A program made the translations under genes and the position numbers. DNA of 64,000 bases from Amorphophallus konjac (Eukaryota; Streptophyta; Magnoliopsida; Alismatales; Araceae): NCBI GenBank assembly GCA_022559845.1, contig CM040126.1:51020458-51084457 (forward strand), read 5' to 3'. The notes under the pieces were generated by a model that was given only the letters and a program-made list of their open reading frames with translations, was not told where the DNA came from and ran no database searches. Positions 32,998 to 46,189 of this stretch are shown here, piece by piece. Numbering within the stretch: the first letter of the stretch is position 1; every line of letters begins with the position of its first letter.

Positions 32998-34329
32998 CAA
33001 CACAAGAGGGTTAGAAACCCTAGTTGATCATTTGGAGCAAAGAGAGATGAAGAGAGGCTAGAGAGGAGGTTGGAAGAAGAGGTACTGTAGCCGTGAACAG
33101 TACTCCGTGCAGAAGCTCTACATCTAATCCAAGGGATTCAAGCCTACATCTGAAGCCTTCAATCTCCAAGGAAGAAGAGAAGCAAGCAAGCTCACAAAGG
33201 TGATCAAATCTTCATCCAAACCTCTTCATCAACTCAAGGGAAGATCAAAGATACATCCAACATTCTTCTTCATCAACTCAAGGAGATTCAAAAGAAAGAT
33301 CAAGCTACATCCTATATCTTCTCCATCAACTCAAAGGGATCAACGGAAGATCAAAGTAACAGATTCAAGATCCAACAATCTCAAACAAGATCTACTTCAT
33401 TCTAGCATTTCTCCATATCTTGTTTGAGATTTTTCATCTTGTTCTATTTTCATTTCATTCAATCTATTGAAACTGAAGATCGTCCCTACTGGTGGTTAGT
33501 AGGAAGGCAATCGGGTGTTCTCCGATCTGCGGTATAGCCGTCCCTGCCGGCTTTGTGTGTAAGAAGACAGAAAGAGGGTTTTCTCTGTTCTGTGGTTTGG
33601 GGTGTGTCCCCGGTCAAGCTGTGAGTCAGCAAGGAAGCCTCACCGGATTTTGGTGAGGGGTGGACGTAGGTTGCGGGGTTGCAACCGAACCACCTTAAAA
33701 ATCCTTGTGTTGTGGGTTGTTTATTGTGTGTGATTGCTCTATATCTTCTACCCCCATTCACAGGTTCGTGTGTTTCCAAACTTGGTCATCTTATTTACAC
33801 ACTCAAGCACTCAAATCTGTACCTTCGGTTTATCTGTGCTTTAATTTGGCTTTGCACTTTGACTGCATCCCTTGGGCGGCCTGCTGCACCCTTGCACACA
33901 GGCGCCAAGGTGAAAGTATTGCTAAGTGTTTCCTTTGTTTAAACTCGCATGCACCTTGGTTGATCACCACTACATTCACACACATATGCACTTTGAGTGA
34001 TCAACATAACACACACACACGCACGGTTGTTGCAAGCTATTTCATGCTCTAGTGTTATACTTTATGATCCCTGCTCTACATGGCTTGTATTTCTCAATGA
34101 TCATAAATGTGCTTGAAGAAGTGTGGATGTTTCATAGCTTGTAATCCAAGTCTTTTCATTTGAGACACTCTACTTAATTCCGCTGTGCATTGTGACTAAG
34201 TGATTCATTCTCTTTATAAGAGTGGTTTAAGATTCTGTTAGCTAAGAGTTTTAAATAGGCTAAAGCTTGTGAAAGGATCTATTCAACCCCCCCTTCTAGA
34301 TCCGATTGCACCTCGCGGGACCCAACAAG

Positions 34330-34345
34330 TGGTATCAAAGCGAGG
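34330..34345 (+). other. Primer binding site, gag-only element
   Basis: TGGTATCAAAGCGAGG two bases after the LTR. Differs from the usual TGGTATCAGAGC by one base (G to A). Confidence 0.8.
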
Positions 34346-34430
34346 CTCTGCCTTTCCTAGATCCTACGATCTGCAGGGGTAGATCCCGGTGCATTTTATT
34401 TATATGGCTTAATATGCTACACATGCTTCG

Positions 34431-36284
34431 ATGGCTTCTCCGCCCATTTATGATGATTCAGATTTTTCTACATGGGTAGGGAGAATGTTCATCTATGTTA
34501 GCTCCATAGATCCACAATTGTGGACTCTTATATACAATGGTCCTCATGAGCTGCCATCAAATTCAATTGATTGGTCAGCCGAACATGAGACCAAACACAA
34601 TAATAATCTTCTTGCATATAACTTAATTACAGCTGCAGTTGATCTCAGACTAACTCATCTTGTGTCCTCTTGCAGTACAGCCAAGCAAGTACTGGACAAG
34701 TTGGTGAAAATCCATGAAGGGAAGGAACAAGAACAAGAATGCTTCATGGCCAACCGTGCAGAACAGTCCAGCAATACATCCTCATCACAGGTAAACTCTG
34801 ATTCCGAGGAATTCACTTTTGAAGAGCTTATGAAAGCCTATGATGAGTTGATTATTCAATACAAAAAGGTAAAAACCGAAAACAAAAATTTGAAAAAGGA
34901 ACTCAAGAAAATCAACCAAAATGAAAGCTCATTTTGTAAAAAGTGTTCTATTTTTGAAGAGCATAACAACACTCTCTCTTTTGATCTAGATATGCATAAA
35001 TAAAGCATTGCATGTCTAACGGATGAAAATGAAAAACTTCATGGTGAAATCACTAGGTTGGAAGAAATTGTAATAAAACTTCAAAACCAACCTAAGTCAA
35101 TATCTAATGATCAAACTATGGCTGATGGGCTAATCTATCATGAGAGGTTGATTGAAGAAAATGAAAATTCTGTTTCATGCTCTGCTAATTTTGCCTGTGA
35201 AAAATGTTCATTCTTGAGAAACATAAATGCTGGTCTCCATGATGATCTTGAATGGCAACAAAAACTGATTGATTCTCTAAAAGAAGAGAATAGAGAGTTG
35301 TTGGAAAAGAAAATTGAACATGAAAAAGCTGAAGAAGAATTGCATGAAAAATTGGTTGCACATGAAAAAGGCAAATCTGTCATTGAAGATCATTCTGACA
35401 CTTTGCATGCTTTAGAACAACAAAATCAAAATCTTAAAGCAGTAAACGCCATGCTCAATGAGCAATTGACAGCATGCGAAGAGGGCCTTGTTGAATCTAA
35501 ACAACACATTTCCTCACTTGAAAATGAAATTCAAGATTTGAATGATTTCCTGTCAATGTTTGCCCAAATCCAAAATTCTGGCTCACCGGAAGCCACCACT
35601 TCTTGTGGTCACCAAAAAGGGCATATTGCTCTAAAGAAAAGTAAAACTTTGCATGCTCATCCAAATATGCACCATAACATGTCCAATGCTAAATATCATG
35701 CTTTCCACAAAACGAATGTCCATTGTTATTATTGTGATAAACATGGTCACACTGTGCATGATTGTTTTATCTTGAGAAATGATGAGCTTAGAGCAGGACA
35801 GCAAGTGAAAAAGCAAGGAAAGAAACAGGTCAACACTGGCAAAGGACCTACTCAGCAGATATCTGCACAGAACTGCATGGGGAGTCAGATGAGTCGACAC
35901 TCCCATACAAGCAGGTCGACACTCTCCATGGCCTTGAACAAAAATCTTCCTCCTTGCTGCTTTCATTATGGTAAGTCTGGCCATACTGTCCAAGAGTGCT
36001 GGCATTTGAAGGGAAAGCAACACCTTCATGCTATGGAAGGTAAATCCCATGCTCATCCACAAAAATAAAATGCACATGCTCACGTATGTGAACATAAAAA
36101 GAATGCTCAATCTTTTGTGCGCTGCTTTTACTGTGGGAAAAATGGTCATGACATGTATGATTGTCATACAATGAGGAAGGATGATTTGATTTCCCTGAAA
36201 CAGATGAGCCACATTGGTGAATATGACAAAGCTGCTAACCCACAAGGACCCAAGCAATCTTGGGTACCTAAAAATACCAAATGA
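34431..36284 (+). pseudogene. gag: Gag of SIRE-type copia element, two in-frame stops
   Basis: One frame of about 617 codons, closed by TAA at 35001-35003 and TAA at 36066-36068. The N-terminus has the copia Gag start MASPPIYDDSDFSTWVGRMF and the capsid motif AKQVLDKLVKIHEG, followed by a long Glu/Lys/Asn-rich coiled coil (about 34800-35560). Three CX2CX4HX4C zinc knuckles follow: CYYCDKHGHTVHDC near 35722, a second near 35955 whose second Cys is Tyr (CFHYGKSGHTVQEC), and CFYCGKNGHDMYDC near 36123. It ends GPKQSWVPKNTK, the point at which protease normally follows in SIRE elements. Here a stop follows and pol is missing. Confidence 0.9.
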
Positions 36285-38940
36285 GAATTTTGGGTGCAGG
36301 ATGCCTTGGAGCTGAACAAAGCATCATAAGGTAAATAAAAGCTCAAGGCACAGGTATGTACATAAACCTTTTAAGTTTAGTCATCTTGCATGTTTAGTCT
36401 TGACATGTAGATAGTGCATCATACGTCATCCCAATGTCATTAGATTCTGCAAACTAAATTACTCTTTGAAATGCAAAACCCCCAAGGTGTGAGATGAACT
36501 TTTGAGCTTGACAACTTGCTCACACCATGCTTGATTTCAGCAGTTTAATTCATGAAAAATTTATTATGCTGATGAAGTTGATGTGATGATGAGTTGCTAA
36601 AGTCTTGCTATCAGCCACATGAAATGCTTGGATTTTGGTTTTGATGATGCATACCATGGCAACACTTTCAACTCGTTATTTTTGTTAGCATTGTTCAAAG
36701 GGGGTGGCTATTGGCATCATCATCAAGTTGCATTCACGTATGTTTGCATCATCCTGTGATCACACATACCTTAATGCACATCATGTTTATAAGACACAAA
36801 AATGTAAAATCATTTTGCAGCATCTTCATTGCATTGTGTATTCACATAAGTCTTATGATGCATAGTTCATTGCCAACCCATGCATGTACTCAAGGAGAGT
36901 CAACATCAATCTAGTTTGAATCATTTTACATCATCTCACTCTTGCATGGCCATGGTATATTAAATGTTGATGTATGGAAAGGCAAGTTATGCTTGCCTAG
37001 AAGCACTCAATATGCGTGAGGTTTCACCTCCGCCACGTACCATGCGTCAATGTCGCATATAGGCCATAGAGTAAGGGGGAGTTGTTTGTTTACAGTATTC
37101 ATGCATATGTTTCATCTTCATTCTGTTGACATCATGGCATAGAATGCATCTTCTTAGGAGGAGCTTATTCATCATGGAAATCCAGTCAAAATTCTGCCTT
37201 GCAGTTCAATAGGTCGACCTCATTCCTTCGACAGGTCGACCCCACAGTTCTATCCACCTGATAACTTTATCTCTTCCATCTCAATCTGAGCTCAGTGCAT
37301 AACCTCAGGGGGAGTGTTATTCATCTATTCTTGCCTACCAGTTATGCAACACTCTCTTCTTAAACCAAGCCACTGCATGATATTGCTTAATCCTTTTATG
37401 GTTCAACTTGGATTTAAAGTATCTTGAACTTCTTGGAGGATTCCCTATCTATTATTGAGGTTGTTTATCAGAGTAAATCTTCAAGAAGAATTTTCTTTTA
37501 TAGAGTCTTGTGATTGCCTTGAACATGAATGATTTTGGTTTAACATTAATGATTTCTTGAGTCTTGAAGTTTGATGGTCTTGAAAATATTTGTGTTCGGG
37601 CTTAATAGACTTAAACTAGTTTCTCATGTTTTGACTTGTAATGCCTTCTTGAATCTGAAAGTTTATTTTGAGTACAACGGCATCCTTGATCGAGAAACTT
37701 CAGCTAAGTATTGTTTTTAAACATTTATTGAATCTATTTATTTCAAAAAGGTGGCTACACTTAAAGTAAGCTCAAGGCAGAGCAATGGCACTATTGTTGA
37801 GAAATATATCTCCTCATCAAAGAAAATGAGGTTCGATATGTCATGAGGTGACTATGCTATCTCTGTTCTAATTGAGGCAAAATCGTGAGCTACACTGAGT
37901 AACTGGGGGTGCTTGCGTCTGGTAAACGTGCACACTCACGTCAAAAGGTGGTTGCTACACTTGACTGCTCGTAAAATGATAACAATCATCTTTCAAATGA
38001 TTTCAAAAGAAAAATCTGAATGTGTAGCACTCATGAATCAAATCAAAGTCATCTACGTGTTTAGCCTCAATACTTATTGTGGTCACTCTCAAGGGAACCA
38101 ATGAAACTGAATGAGTAAGATAAGAGAAGGTTAATCTTGTTTTGACATGAATTTCTAGTTCACTACTATTAAACTTGCATGCAAATGTCTTCATATGATT
38201 CTACTGAGTAGGCCAGAATTCATTAGCATTAAACCAATCTGAATGTAAGAGCTGGTTCATTTAGGTTATATAACTGAAAATTCTGAAAAATTCATAACTC
38301 TGATTTATGAACTTGGTTTTAGATTAAAGAACCTCCATTCTCTCTTGAGAAGTATTATCTTGATGCTCCTTGATGTCTGCCTTCATTTGCCATGTCTTCA
38401 TAAATCATTTAGGCTGCCATGATTACATCACCATACTACACATGTGGTATCATCCAACAAGGGAGAGTCAGCAACAAGTGGTATCATCTTGAAGTCCTAG
38501 CATTATTGGCATCATGTTTTCATGCCATAGGGTGACATGTATGTCTTGACTTCATACAATTGCAGTTTGCATCTGTCATTTCCATGCATTGCATAGAAAA
38601 TCCAAATAAAATCTGAAAACTAGAAAACCACTAAAAATCTGCAAAATTTGAAATCAAAATTTGCTCCTTGGCTGCTCTATCCATCTCATATTTTAGAACT
38701 TGAATCATGCTGTTGTGGCTCCACATCTCACACTGACATTGTCTGGCTTTCCACAATTGGTTGTTCTCTTTGGTTATCCTTTCCATAATAAGTGTACAAC
38801 CATTGGCATGACTTTTTCTAGACTGTTGCCTGCCATGACATGTTTGGTATCTCTTTTCTCTACTCTGGATCTTTTGGTGTTGTCAAAGGGGGAGAAGTTT
38901 ATGTGAGTCATTAATCAAACAATGTGGTAAGATTATGTGA
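36285..38940 (+). other. Non-coding internal region replacing pol
   Basis: About 2.65 kb with no retrotransposon domain in any frame. Contains GGGGGAG tracts near 37076, 37308 and 38888. Near 37780-38130 there are AGAGCAATG, GTAACTGGG and TCTCTGTTCTAAT phrases that recur near 44640-44860 in the host SIRE-type element. Short open frames (36711-36914, 37913-38104, 38700-38906) show no recognisable content. Confidence 0.7.
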
Positions 38941-39312
38941 GTCATTACTCAGAATGCACTCTGTGTGTCAAAGGGGGTGAAAACCATGTGAGTGACTCAT
39001 AGTTACCATGTGCATTTATAATGACTCATAGTTCAGAATGACTCATAGTTGCCATCATCAAAAAGGGGGAGAATGTTGAATACATGTGCACCATGATTAC
39101 TGTTATGGTTAATAATTTTATAGTTTTGATGAAAACCATGCGTGTCATTACTCAGAATGCACTCTGTGTGTCAAAGGGGGTGAAAACCATGTGAGTGACT
39201 CATAGTTACCATGTGCATTTATAATGACTCATAGTTCAGAATGACTCATAGTTGCCATCATCAAAAAGGGGGAGAATGTTGAATACGTGTGCACCATGAT
39301 TACTGTTATGGT
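38941..39312 (+). repeat. Tandem duplication of polypurine tract plus LTR start
   Basis: About 170 bases at 38941-39110 recur at 39143-39312 (period about 202). Each copy has two TGACTCATAG words, AAAAAGGGGGAGAA and the first LTR bases TGTTGAATAC. The first copy carries only about 37 bases of LTR (from 39074) before the text departs. The second leads into the full 3' LTR at 39277. The functional tract is 39263-39276. Confidence 0.9.
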
Positions 39313-41919
39313 TTTGATGATAGCAACTACTATAAGTCACACTGTGCTTGCATATGATGTCATTGTGCATCTGTTTAAACAGTTCGTTATTTCATCGAAC
39401 AGGTTGTGTGCATGAGCAATGCATCAGTGCATACCTTTTGCTGCTATACATAAAGTTTGTGCATTTCACTAGTTGCATCGGTGCATTGTTTCTCATTCGC
39501 ATATCAAAGTCTATACATCCTGCAACTCAAAGTCTATACATCATCCTGTTGCAGGCACATCAAGTCTATACATCCATCAGCTTAGTGCACAGCAAGTCTA
39601 TACAGTAGCAAGTATGTACATTCTTCAGCAGCAAGTCTATACAGCCAACAAGTCTATACATCAGCGAGCAAGTCTCCACATCAGCAAGTCTATACATTCT
39701 TCAAAGTCCGTACGTTGGCTGCTAGCACAAACTCAAAGTCTGTACATTGGACGAAGTCTGTACGTTGGACAAAATCTATACGTTGGCTGCTAGCACAAAC
39801 TCAAAGTCTGTACATTGGACGAAGTCTGTACGTTGGATAAAGTCTGTACGTTGGCTGCACAATGTCTGCACGTTGGTTGATTGCTGCAACACGAAGTCTA
39901 TACGTTGGCTGATTGGACAAACACAAGTCTATACATTGCTTTCGGTTGTGTTCGTGCATCAAGCTATCAAGTCTATACATTCATGAAGCAAGTCTGTACA
40001 GGCTCATGCATGCTAAAGGTGTTAAGTCTATACAGAGCTCATACATGCACACAAAGTCTACACATCCATCAATAGCCAAGGTCACTGCACAAGATGAGAG
40101 TCCAAAGACAAAGATTCAGTTGGTACTTTCTAGACCAACAAGGATGAAGTTACAGACATGAACAGGCTGCTAATGGACACAAGCGATGGAGCTAAAGCGC
40201 CTAACGGACCGACCCGGGATGGACCGGGGTCTGCCCAGCTGGCGGTCGACCGCCAGCACAAGGGCGGTTGACCGCCAGCACAGGGGCGGTCGACCGCCCT
40301 AGCCAGAGACTCCCCGTCTGCAGTTCTTTCAGCTACAGGTCGACCGCCAGCCAGTAGTGGTCGACCGAAAATCCCAGAGCTCACAAATCTACAGTATTTT
40401 TCAGTAGCGATCGACCGCCAGAAGCTGTAGGTCGACCGCCAGCCCCGAGCCATCAATTGTTGACTTTTGTTTCCACTTCGAAAAGGGTCATTCAACATGG
40501 ATTTGTTTAATCCAAAAGTCACCTAATCACCCACAAAATGTGGATCTGGTCTAGGATGTGTTTATTGACCATCCAAGGAGTTATAAAACCAACACAAGAG
40601 GGTTAGAAACCCTAGTTGATCATTTGGAGCAAAGAGAGATGAAGAGAGGCTAGAGAGGAGGTTGGAAGAAGAGGTACTGTAGCCATGAACAGTACTCTGT
40701 GCAGAAGCTCTACATCTAATCCAAGGGATTCAAGCCTACATCTGAAGCCTTCAATCTCCAAGGAAGAAGAGAAGCAAGCAAGCTCACAAAGGTGATCAAA
40801 TCTTCATCCAAACCTCTTCATCAACTCAAGGGAAGATCAAAGCTACATCCAACATTCTTCTTTATCAACTCAAGGAGATTCAAAAGAAAGATCAAGCTAC
40901 ATCCTATATCTTCTCCATCAACTCAAAGGGATCAACGGAAGATCAAAGCAATAGATTCAAGATCCAACAATCTCAAACAAGATCTACTTCATTCTAGCAT
41001 TTCTCCATATCTTGTTTGAGCTTTTTCATCTTGTTCTATTTTCATTTCATTCAATCTATTGAAACTGAAGATCGTCCCTACTGGTGGTTAGTAGGAAGGC
41101 AATCGGGTGTTCTCCGATCTGCGGTATAGCCGTCCCTGCCGGCTTTGTGTGTAAGAAGATAGAAAGAGGGTTTTCTCTGTTCTGTGATTTGGGGTGTGTC
41201 CCCGGTCAAGCTGTGAGTCAGCAAGGAAGCCTCACCGGGTTTTGGTGAGGGGTGGACGTAGGTTGCGGGGTTGCAACCGAACCACCTTAAAAATCCTTGT
41301 GTTGTGGACTGTTTATTGTGTATGATTGCTCTATATCTTCTACCCCCATTCACAGGTTCGTGTGTTTCCAAACTTGGTCATCTTATTTACACACTCAAAC
41401 ACCCAGATCTGCACCTTCGGTTTATCTGTGCTTTAATTTGGCTTAGCACTTTGACTGCATCCCTTGGGCGGCCTGCTGCACCCTTGCACACAGGCGCCAA
41501 GGTGAAAGTATTGCTAAGTGTTTCCTTTGTTTAAACTCGCATGCACCTTGGTTGATCACCACTACATTCACACACATATGCACTTTGAGTGATCAACATA
41601 ACACACACACACGCACGGTTGTTGCAAGCTATTTCATGCTCTAGTGTTATACTTTATGATCTCTGCTCTACATGGCTTGTATTTCTCAATGATCATAAAT
41701 GTGCTTGAAGAAGTGTGGACGTTTCATATCTTGTAATCCAAGTCTTTTCATTTGAGCCACTCTACTTAATTCCGCTGTGCATTGTGACTAAGTGATTCAT
41801 TCTCTTTATAAGAGTGGTTTAAGATTCTGTTAGCTAAGAGTTTTAAATAGGCTAAAGCTTGTGAAAGGATCTATTCAACCCTCCCTTCTAGATCCGATTG
41901 CACCTCGCGGGACCCAACA
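39277..41919 (+). repeat. 3' LTR of gag-only element
   Basis: 2643 bp, colinear with 31685-34327. TATA box at 40582-40589. Followed by TSD AGAAG (41920-41924). Confidence 0.95.
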
Positions 41920-41924
41920 AGAAG

Positions 41925-43927
41925 CTCCCCCTCTCCCTCTTTCTCTCTCTCTCTCTCTAAAGGGGGCGACCCCCATTCTCTCTCCTCCCCTTCCCCAAAT
42001 TTCAAATTTCCCCTCTCTCTCTCCCCCATTCACTCCTCATTAAACCCCTCCCCCTTCCCCATACCTCCCATTTAATTCCTATCCAACCCCTAGGTGGAAT
42101 TCCCCTCTCCTAGACACCCATTCACTCCTCATCACACCCCTTCACCATCCCCAAGTGACTCTTCAATCTCCCAAGCACCCCTTCCTTTCCCCAACTCATC
42201 CCTTCCCCTTCCCAAGGCCACCATTGATCACCCCCCCCCCCCATTAAGGGAAATTCAAATTCACATTCCCTCCACCCACTTGTGCCCCCTCACCTTCCCC
42301 CTCTCCCTCCCAGCCCCCAAATTCGCAGCCCCACTCTCACCCACTGCAAACTCCATCACCCAGCCCCATTTTCCCCCTCTCCTAGCCTGGTTCTACCCCC
42401 CATTGACCCCCTATCAGTTAGGGGACGCCCCAGCCCCTTCCCACTCCATTTCCCCCTCCTCATCTCCCCACTATCATCCCCTTTCACCACCATACCCTGT
42501 TCAGGTCGCAGGCAGTAGACTTGCTGCTGGTTGCAGAGCAAGCCATGACGTCATCACGTAGATTCAGGCTGCACATCTTACACTTCTGGAAGCTCTTCGA
42601 AGCGGCTTTGCGGGCAAGGTGGTCTCGCATCCGTCCGAGCTCCGAACTGCCTGGAAGAGCCATTCTCCCACGACTGCGCAAAACTACTCTGCCAGGGAAC
42701 CAGAAGCCAAGGACATAAGCGACCACTGCTGCTCTAGGATGAATTTGGATGTGATTTCTTAGCTTAAGTCTTCTCCTCCAAGTCCCCTAGCATCGTCAAG
42801 AAGCGGGGAGTCGTTTGAAGCTTGAAGCACAAAGTTCTAAATTTCTTACCCCGAGTGCGCAGGTCAGTCTGACTATAGACAGATTCGACCCCCTTCCACT
42901 CTTCTGGTCTTCGCGGTCAGCTCCCACATCCGATGGCTGCCCCGTTGGTCCCGGCTCGAAGGGGACTTGGCCACGGACACAGTGGTTCTAGTCCCGCATC
43001 AATTTGACACCGGGAATGTTCGTGGCACCTTCATCCTCCAGCAGTAGCAACCTGGGAGCAACCAGAACCAGCGTAGGCCAGCCCTGCTCCAGGCTCTGCC
43101 TCGGCCAGCGGCATCATCACGAAATTCCAATAAAATTCAGGAGGCCTCCTGGGTCAAGTCAGAGAATTTTGGCACTGGTTGTAGCCCATTCGGAGCTCGG
43201 TAGTGATCATGGCAATGCCATCTTCGACTGTCTATCCGGCAGTTCCAGAAGCTGATAGCACCGGCGGAGCGCGGCATAATGGCTTTCTAGCTTCACTCCC
43301 TCTCCCCGCCTGGCCGGCTTACATCCCCTCCCTGTGTGGAGGTAGTATTTTGGTTGTAAATCTCTTAACCCCACCCCGAGATCCCCCTCCTATGTGAGGC
43401 ATAGTGATTGTAATTTAATTATTCAGGTTGAAGCTTCATCGGCGCAGCGTGCGGGTAAGCCCACGCTTCCTCGCTCGCCCTCGTCTCCGGCCGGGATCGG
43501 CATCTTCACGCCGATCAGGTGAGCTTATGATTGCACTTCTCTGCTGGAATCACTTTGCTTGCTTAGTATTACATCCTAGTGCCTTCGGTCGGTGAGTGAG
43601 TGCCCGTTCTCAAATTATCATCAAATTGAGTGACCACCGCGGAGTGAGTTGAGAGAGCGACCCTACAACCCACGCCCTTGGCATGCTGGCCGTCCACGGA
43701 ATTGGGCATCCTAGGCCCTTAGGGGTTCAGCCCAAGCTAGCCAAATCCCCAGAAAGGCGAGGTCCCACTTCAGACCCTCTCCACCATCGCCGGTCTATCT
43801 ACGGATCCGAGTGTGCGCTACACAGGTAAGTCCGCTAGAGTTGGTTCGCCAATTTGTTGCTTGCTTGCGAGTATAGGTCCAAGGTGCATTGGCCTTGTGG
43901 CTATCACCCTAAGGTGGTGTCACATTA
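41925..43927 (+). repeat. 3' LTR of outer gypsy element, second part
   Basis: Matches 3030-3895 and 24690-25824. Contains the empty Tat site CTAGC at 42787-42791. Ends CACATTA where the 5' LTR has CACATCA. Proline-rich frames at 42094-42561 are LTR sequence and not genes. Confidence 0.92.
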
Positions 43928-45947
43928 GTCTTGCTCTCTTCTGTCAACTGAAGCTCCCATCTTCAGGTTGAGCTGCTCTCTTGGATATGATCTGTTTGAC
44001 TGATGTTTGTGCTGCCTGTGTAGTACATTTCATCTCAGATCCTTGAACTCATCCCTTTCATGAAACTGAATTTGATTGTATTTTGCTCCTGCATTTACTG
44101 AGGGGGAGTTGGATGTATTAGATTCAATCTATTTGAAGGTCTACTGCTACTTCTGCAATTCCTTTGAGCTTATCATTCTCTCTTTCTGTTACCTATCATC
44201 TTCACTCAGCTGCTACATCAGTGTTCACACTCTTGCTAAGTGCTCTCTGCTGCTTGTTGAAATTGGCTGCTTCAGAAATACTTTTGTCTTGAGTATCATT
44301 TGAGAAGATTTCAATTTGTTTACCTTAATCATAAATCTGAAAACCTTATCAATAAGGAATCTTATATTATATGGATTTATGAATGTCTGAAAGTTTCAGG
44401 CGGTTTAAGTTTCATATATTTCTTGAGTTTAGATATGAACATCTTGAAAATATCTGAATCAATTCTTTTAATAAACTTTAACCATTTGATTCATGTTATA
44501 TCATGTAAAACCTTCTGAAATCTGAAAGTTTTAAAATCATGGCTTACTTTGGTTGAGATACATGATGTGTGTATTGTTCTTAAACATTTGACTGCTCTAA
44601 GAAATGTCTAAAAGTGAAATATGGTCAGAGCAATGACTTTGGTCACCGAGAAACTGGGATCTCCGTCAAATAAATAGAGTAAACCTATGTCATGAAGTGC
44701 CATAGTTACCTCTATTGAAAAACTGATTGAAATTTCTGTGAAAATTGGCAGAGCAATGACATGATGTGTGGTGAGTAACTGGGTCACTTCACCTGAGACG
44801 TGTTGTGCCTCATGTCAAAAGCCATAATGGTGTTATCTCTGTTCTAATGAATCATGACAGTTAGTTATACTAAGTGCTTAGGGATACTGGCGTCTAAACA
44901 ACATGTATCCTCTAGTTACAAGGTGTGCACTAAACTCGATTGATCTTGAAAGATATTGCTATAAAAATTGCTACTACATAGAAAGAAAAATCTGAAAATT
45001 TGCTGAAATGATAGACAAATCATATGCATTCTTGAGTGTTTAACCTCAATACTACATTTTGTAACTCCTAACGAAGTCATTGAAATTGAATGATTAAGAT
45101 GAAAGGAGGATAAACTAGATACTAACATGAAGGCATGGTTCACTTTTATTAAAATTGATTTCAGATATGAGTATAGAACCTTATTAACAAACTTTGAATA
45201 CATCATATTTAAGCCATGCTGCTCAATAAAGATTTATTCATGAGCCCTTATAATTGAAGACTCTGGAATTTGCTCATTTCTAGACTTATGATAGTGGTAA
45301 CTCATTGAAAATCGTCTTGAACCATTTGCTCTTTTGAGCCTTTAGTCTGAATTCTTGTGATCAGCTCTCAGCGCTTAGTTTTACTCTGCTGGAAACTCTT
45401 TGCTTGCTCTCAATCACTCACTAATTGCATCATTTTAGATTTTGAGAACTGCACTATTTCTTGATTTTTTCTTCTCACTGCCTACGTTGTCCATAAATGC
45501 TCCTGTGTTTTTGATGACACATTCTAACCACTTCTACCATACCAATCCCTCTGTTCTGACAAGGGGGAGATTGCCTCATCATCATCCTTCTGGCATTAAG
45601 GGGAAGATAAGTCTGATTTCTGCTTGCTATGCTTGACATTCTTTCTTGGCTGTCCCTCAATCCATACCCCTATCCTCACCTCAATTCATCTCACATTTTA
45701 AGGGGGAGTAGGGAACATAATTTGTATTGTCTGGCAGTTTAGGTCCCTTTGGAAAGGGGGAGAATATTTTCTGTCTCAACCATATCTATACATGCTCTAC
45801 ATTTATCTCTATTGATTTTATCAAACTATTATTTCCTTTTTGATGAAGTCAAAGGGGGAGAATAGTTTGATATGAGTCAGCATGTTCTTTTATGACTAAT
45901 ATGACTCATAGTGCTCATAGTGTTGCCATCATCAAAAAGGGGGAGAT
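43928..45947 (+). mobile_element. Host SIRE-type element, right piece of internal region
   Basis: Begins with TSD GTCTT (43928-43932) and ends at a canonical SIRE-type tract, CATCAAAAAGGGGGAGAT, just before the LTR. Non-coding as written. GGGGGAG tracts recur near 44103, 45562, 45703, 45757 and 45854. TGACTCATAG words occur at 45890-45912. Confidence 0.75.
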
Positions 45948-46189
45948 TGTTGTACCCATGTGGTTTTGATGATGTCAAAGTCATATGTGTTGATACTGCA
46001 TTTATGTGGTTTTGATGATGTCATGATATTTGTATGGTTTAATGATGCCAAACATTGTTGAAGTTGCACTATTCCATTATAGTTTTGATGTGCATAATGT
46101 CATTTATGTTGAATAGCCTAAAACAACATGTCAACTCAAGTCAGCGCAAGTCAACTGTTCAAAATTATGAGTCAACTCTTTGACAGGTA

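Larger units (their letters stand above)
31685..34327 (+). repeat. 5' LTR of gag-only element
   Basis: Same length as the 3' LTR with scattered substitutions. Order: AAGTCTATACATT array (31859-32475), GGCGGTCGACCGCC array (32640-32850), TATA box, then GA-rich leader, and the conserved SIRE-type box GGGGTGGACGTAGG...CGAACCACCTTAAAAATC (33655-33705). Confidence 0.95.
31685..41919 (+). mobile_element. 10.2-kb gag-only SIRE-type Ty1/copia element (TR-GAG type)
   Basis: Two LTRs of exactly 2643 bp (31685-34327, 39277-41919), TG...CA ends (TGTTGAATAC...GGACCCAACA), TSD AGAAG at 31680-31684 and 41920-41924, and empty site at 3025-3029. A primer site and polypurine tract are present. The 4.9-kb internal region encodes Gag only. 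There is no protease, integrase, reverse transcriptase or RNase H. Mobilisation would need an autonomous SIRE-type partner. LTR pairs with one gag and no pol have been described in plants as TR-GAG elements. Confidence 0.92.
2615..43927 (+). mobile_element. Non-autonomous Ty3/gypsy element, carrying three nested insertions
   Basis: The LTRs start TGATG(G/C)GGGCATC and end GTGTCACATCA (5') or GTGTCACATTA (3'), with TSD GTCTT at 2610-2614 and 43928-43932. The 5' LTR is 2615-3895 plus 24690-25824. The 3' LTR is 31298-31684 plus 41925-43927. After removing insertions the LTRs are about 2.4 kb each. A primer site TGGTATCAGAGC (initiator Met tRNA type) follows the 5' LTR and a purine tract precedes the 3' LTR. 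The internal region carries a capsid relic and an integrase C-terminal relic but no protease, reverse transcriptase or integrase core. Lineage (chromovirus, Tekay/Del-like) is inferred from PBS, LTR length and the integrase tail. Confidence 0.85.

Noticed and set aside
35631..36257. 208-codon minus-strand frame opposite the copia Gag
   Set aside because: Complement of the zinc-knuckle region, with no independent evidence.
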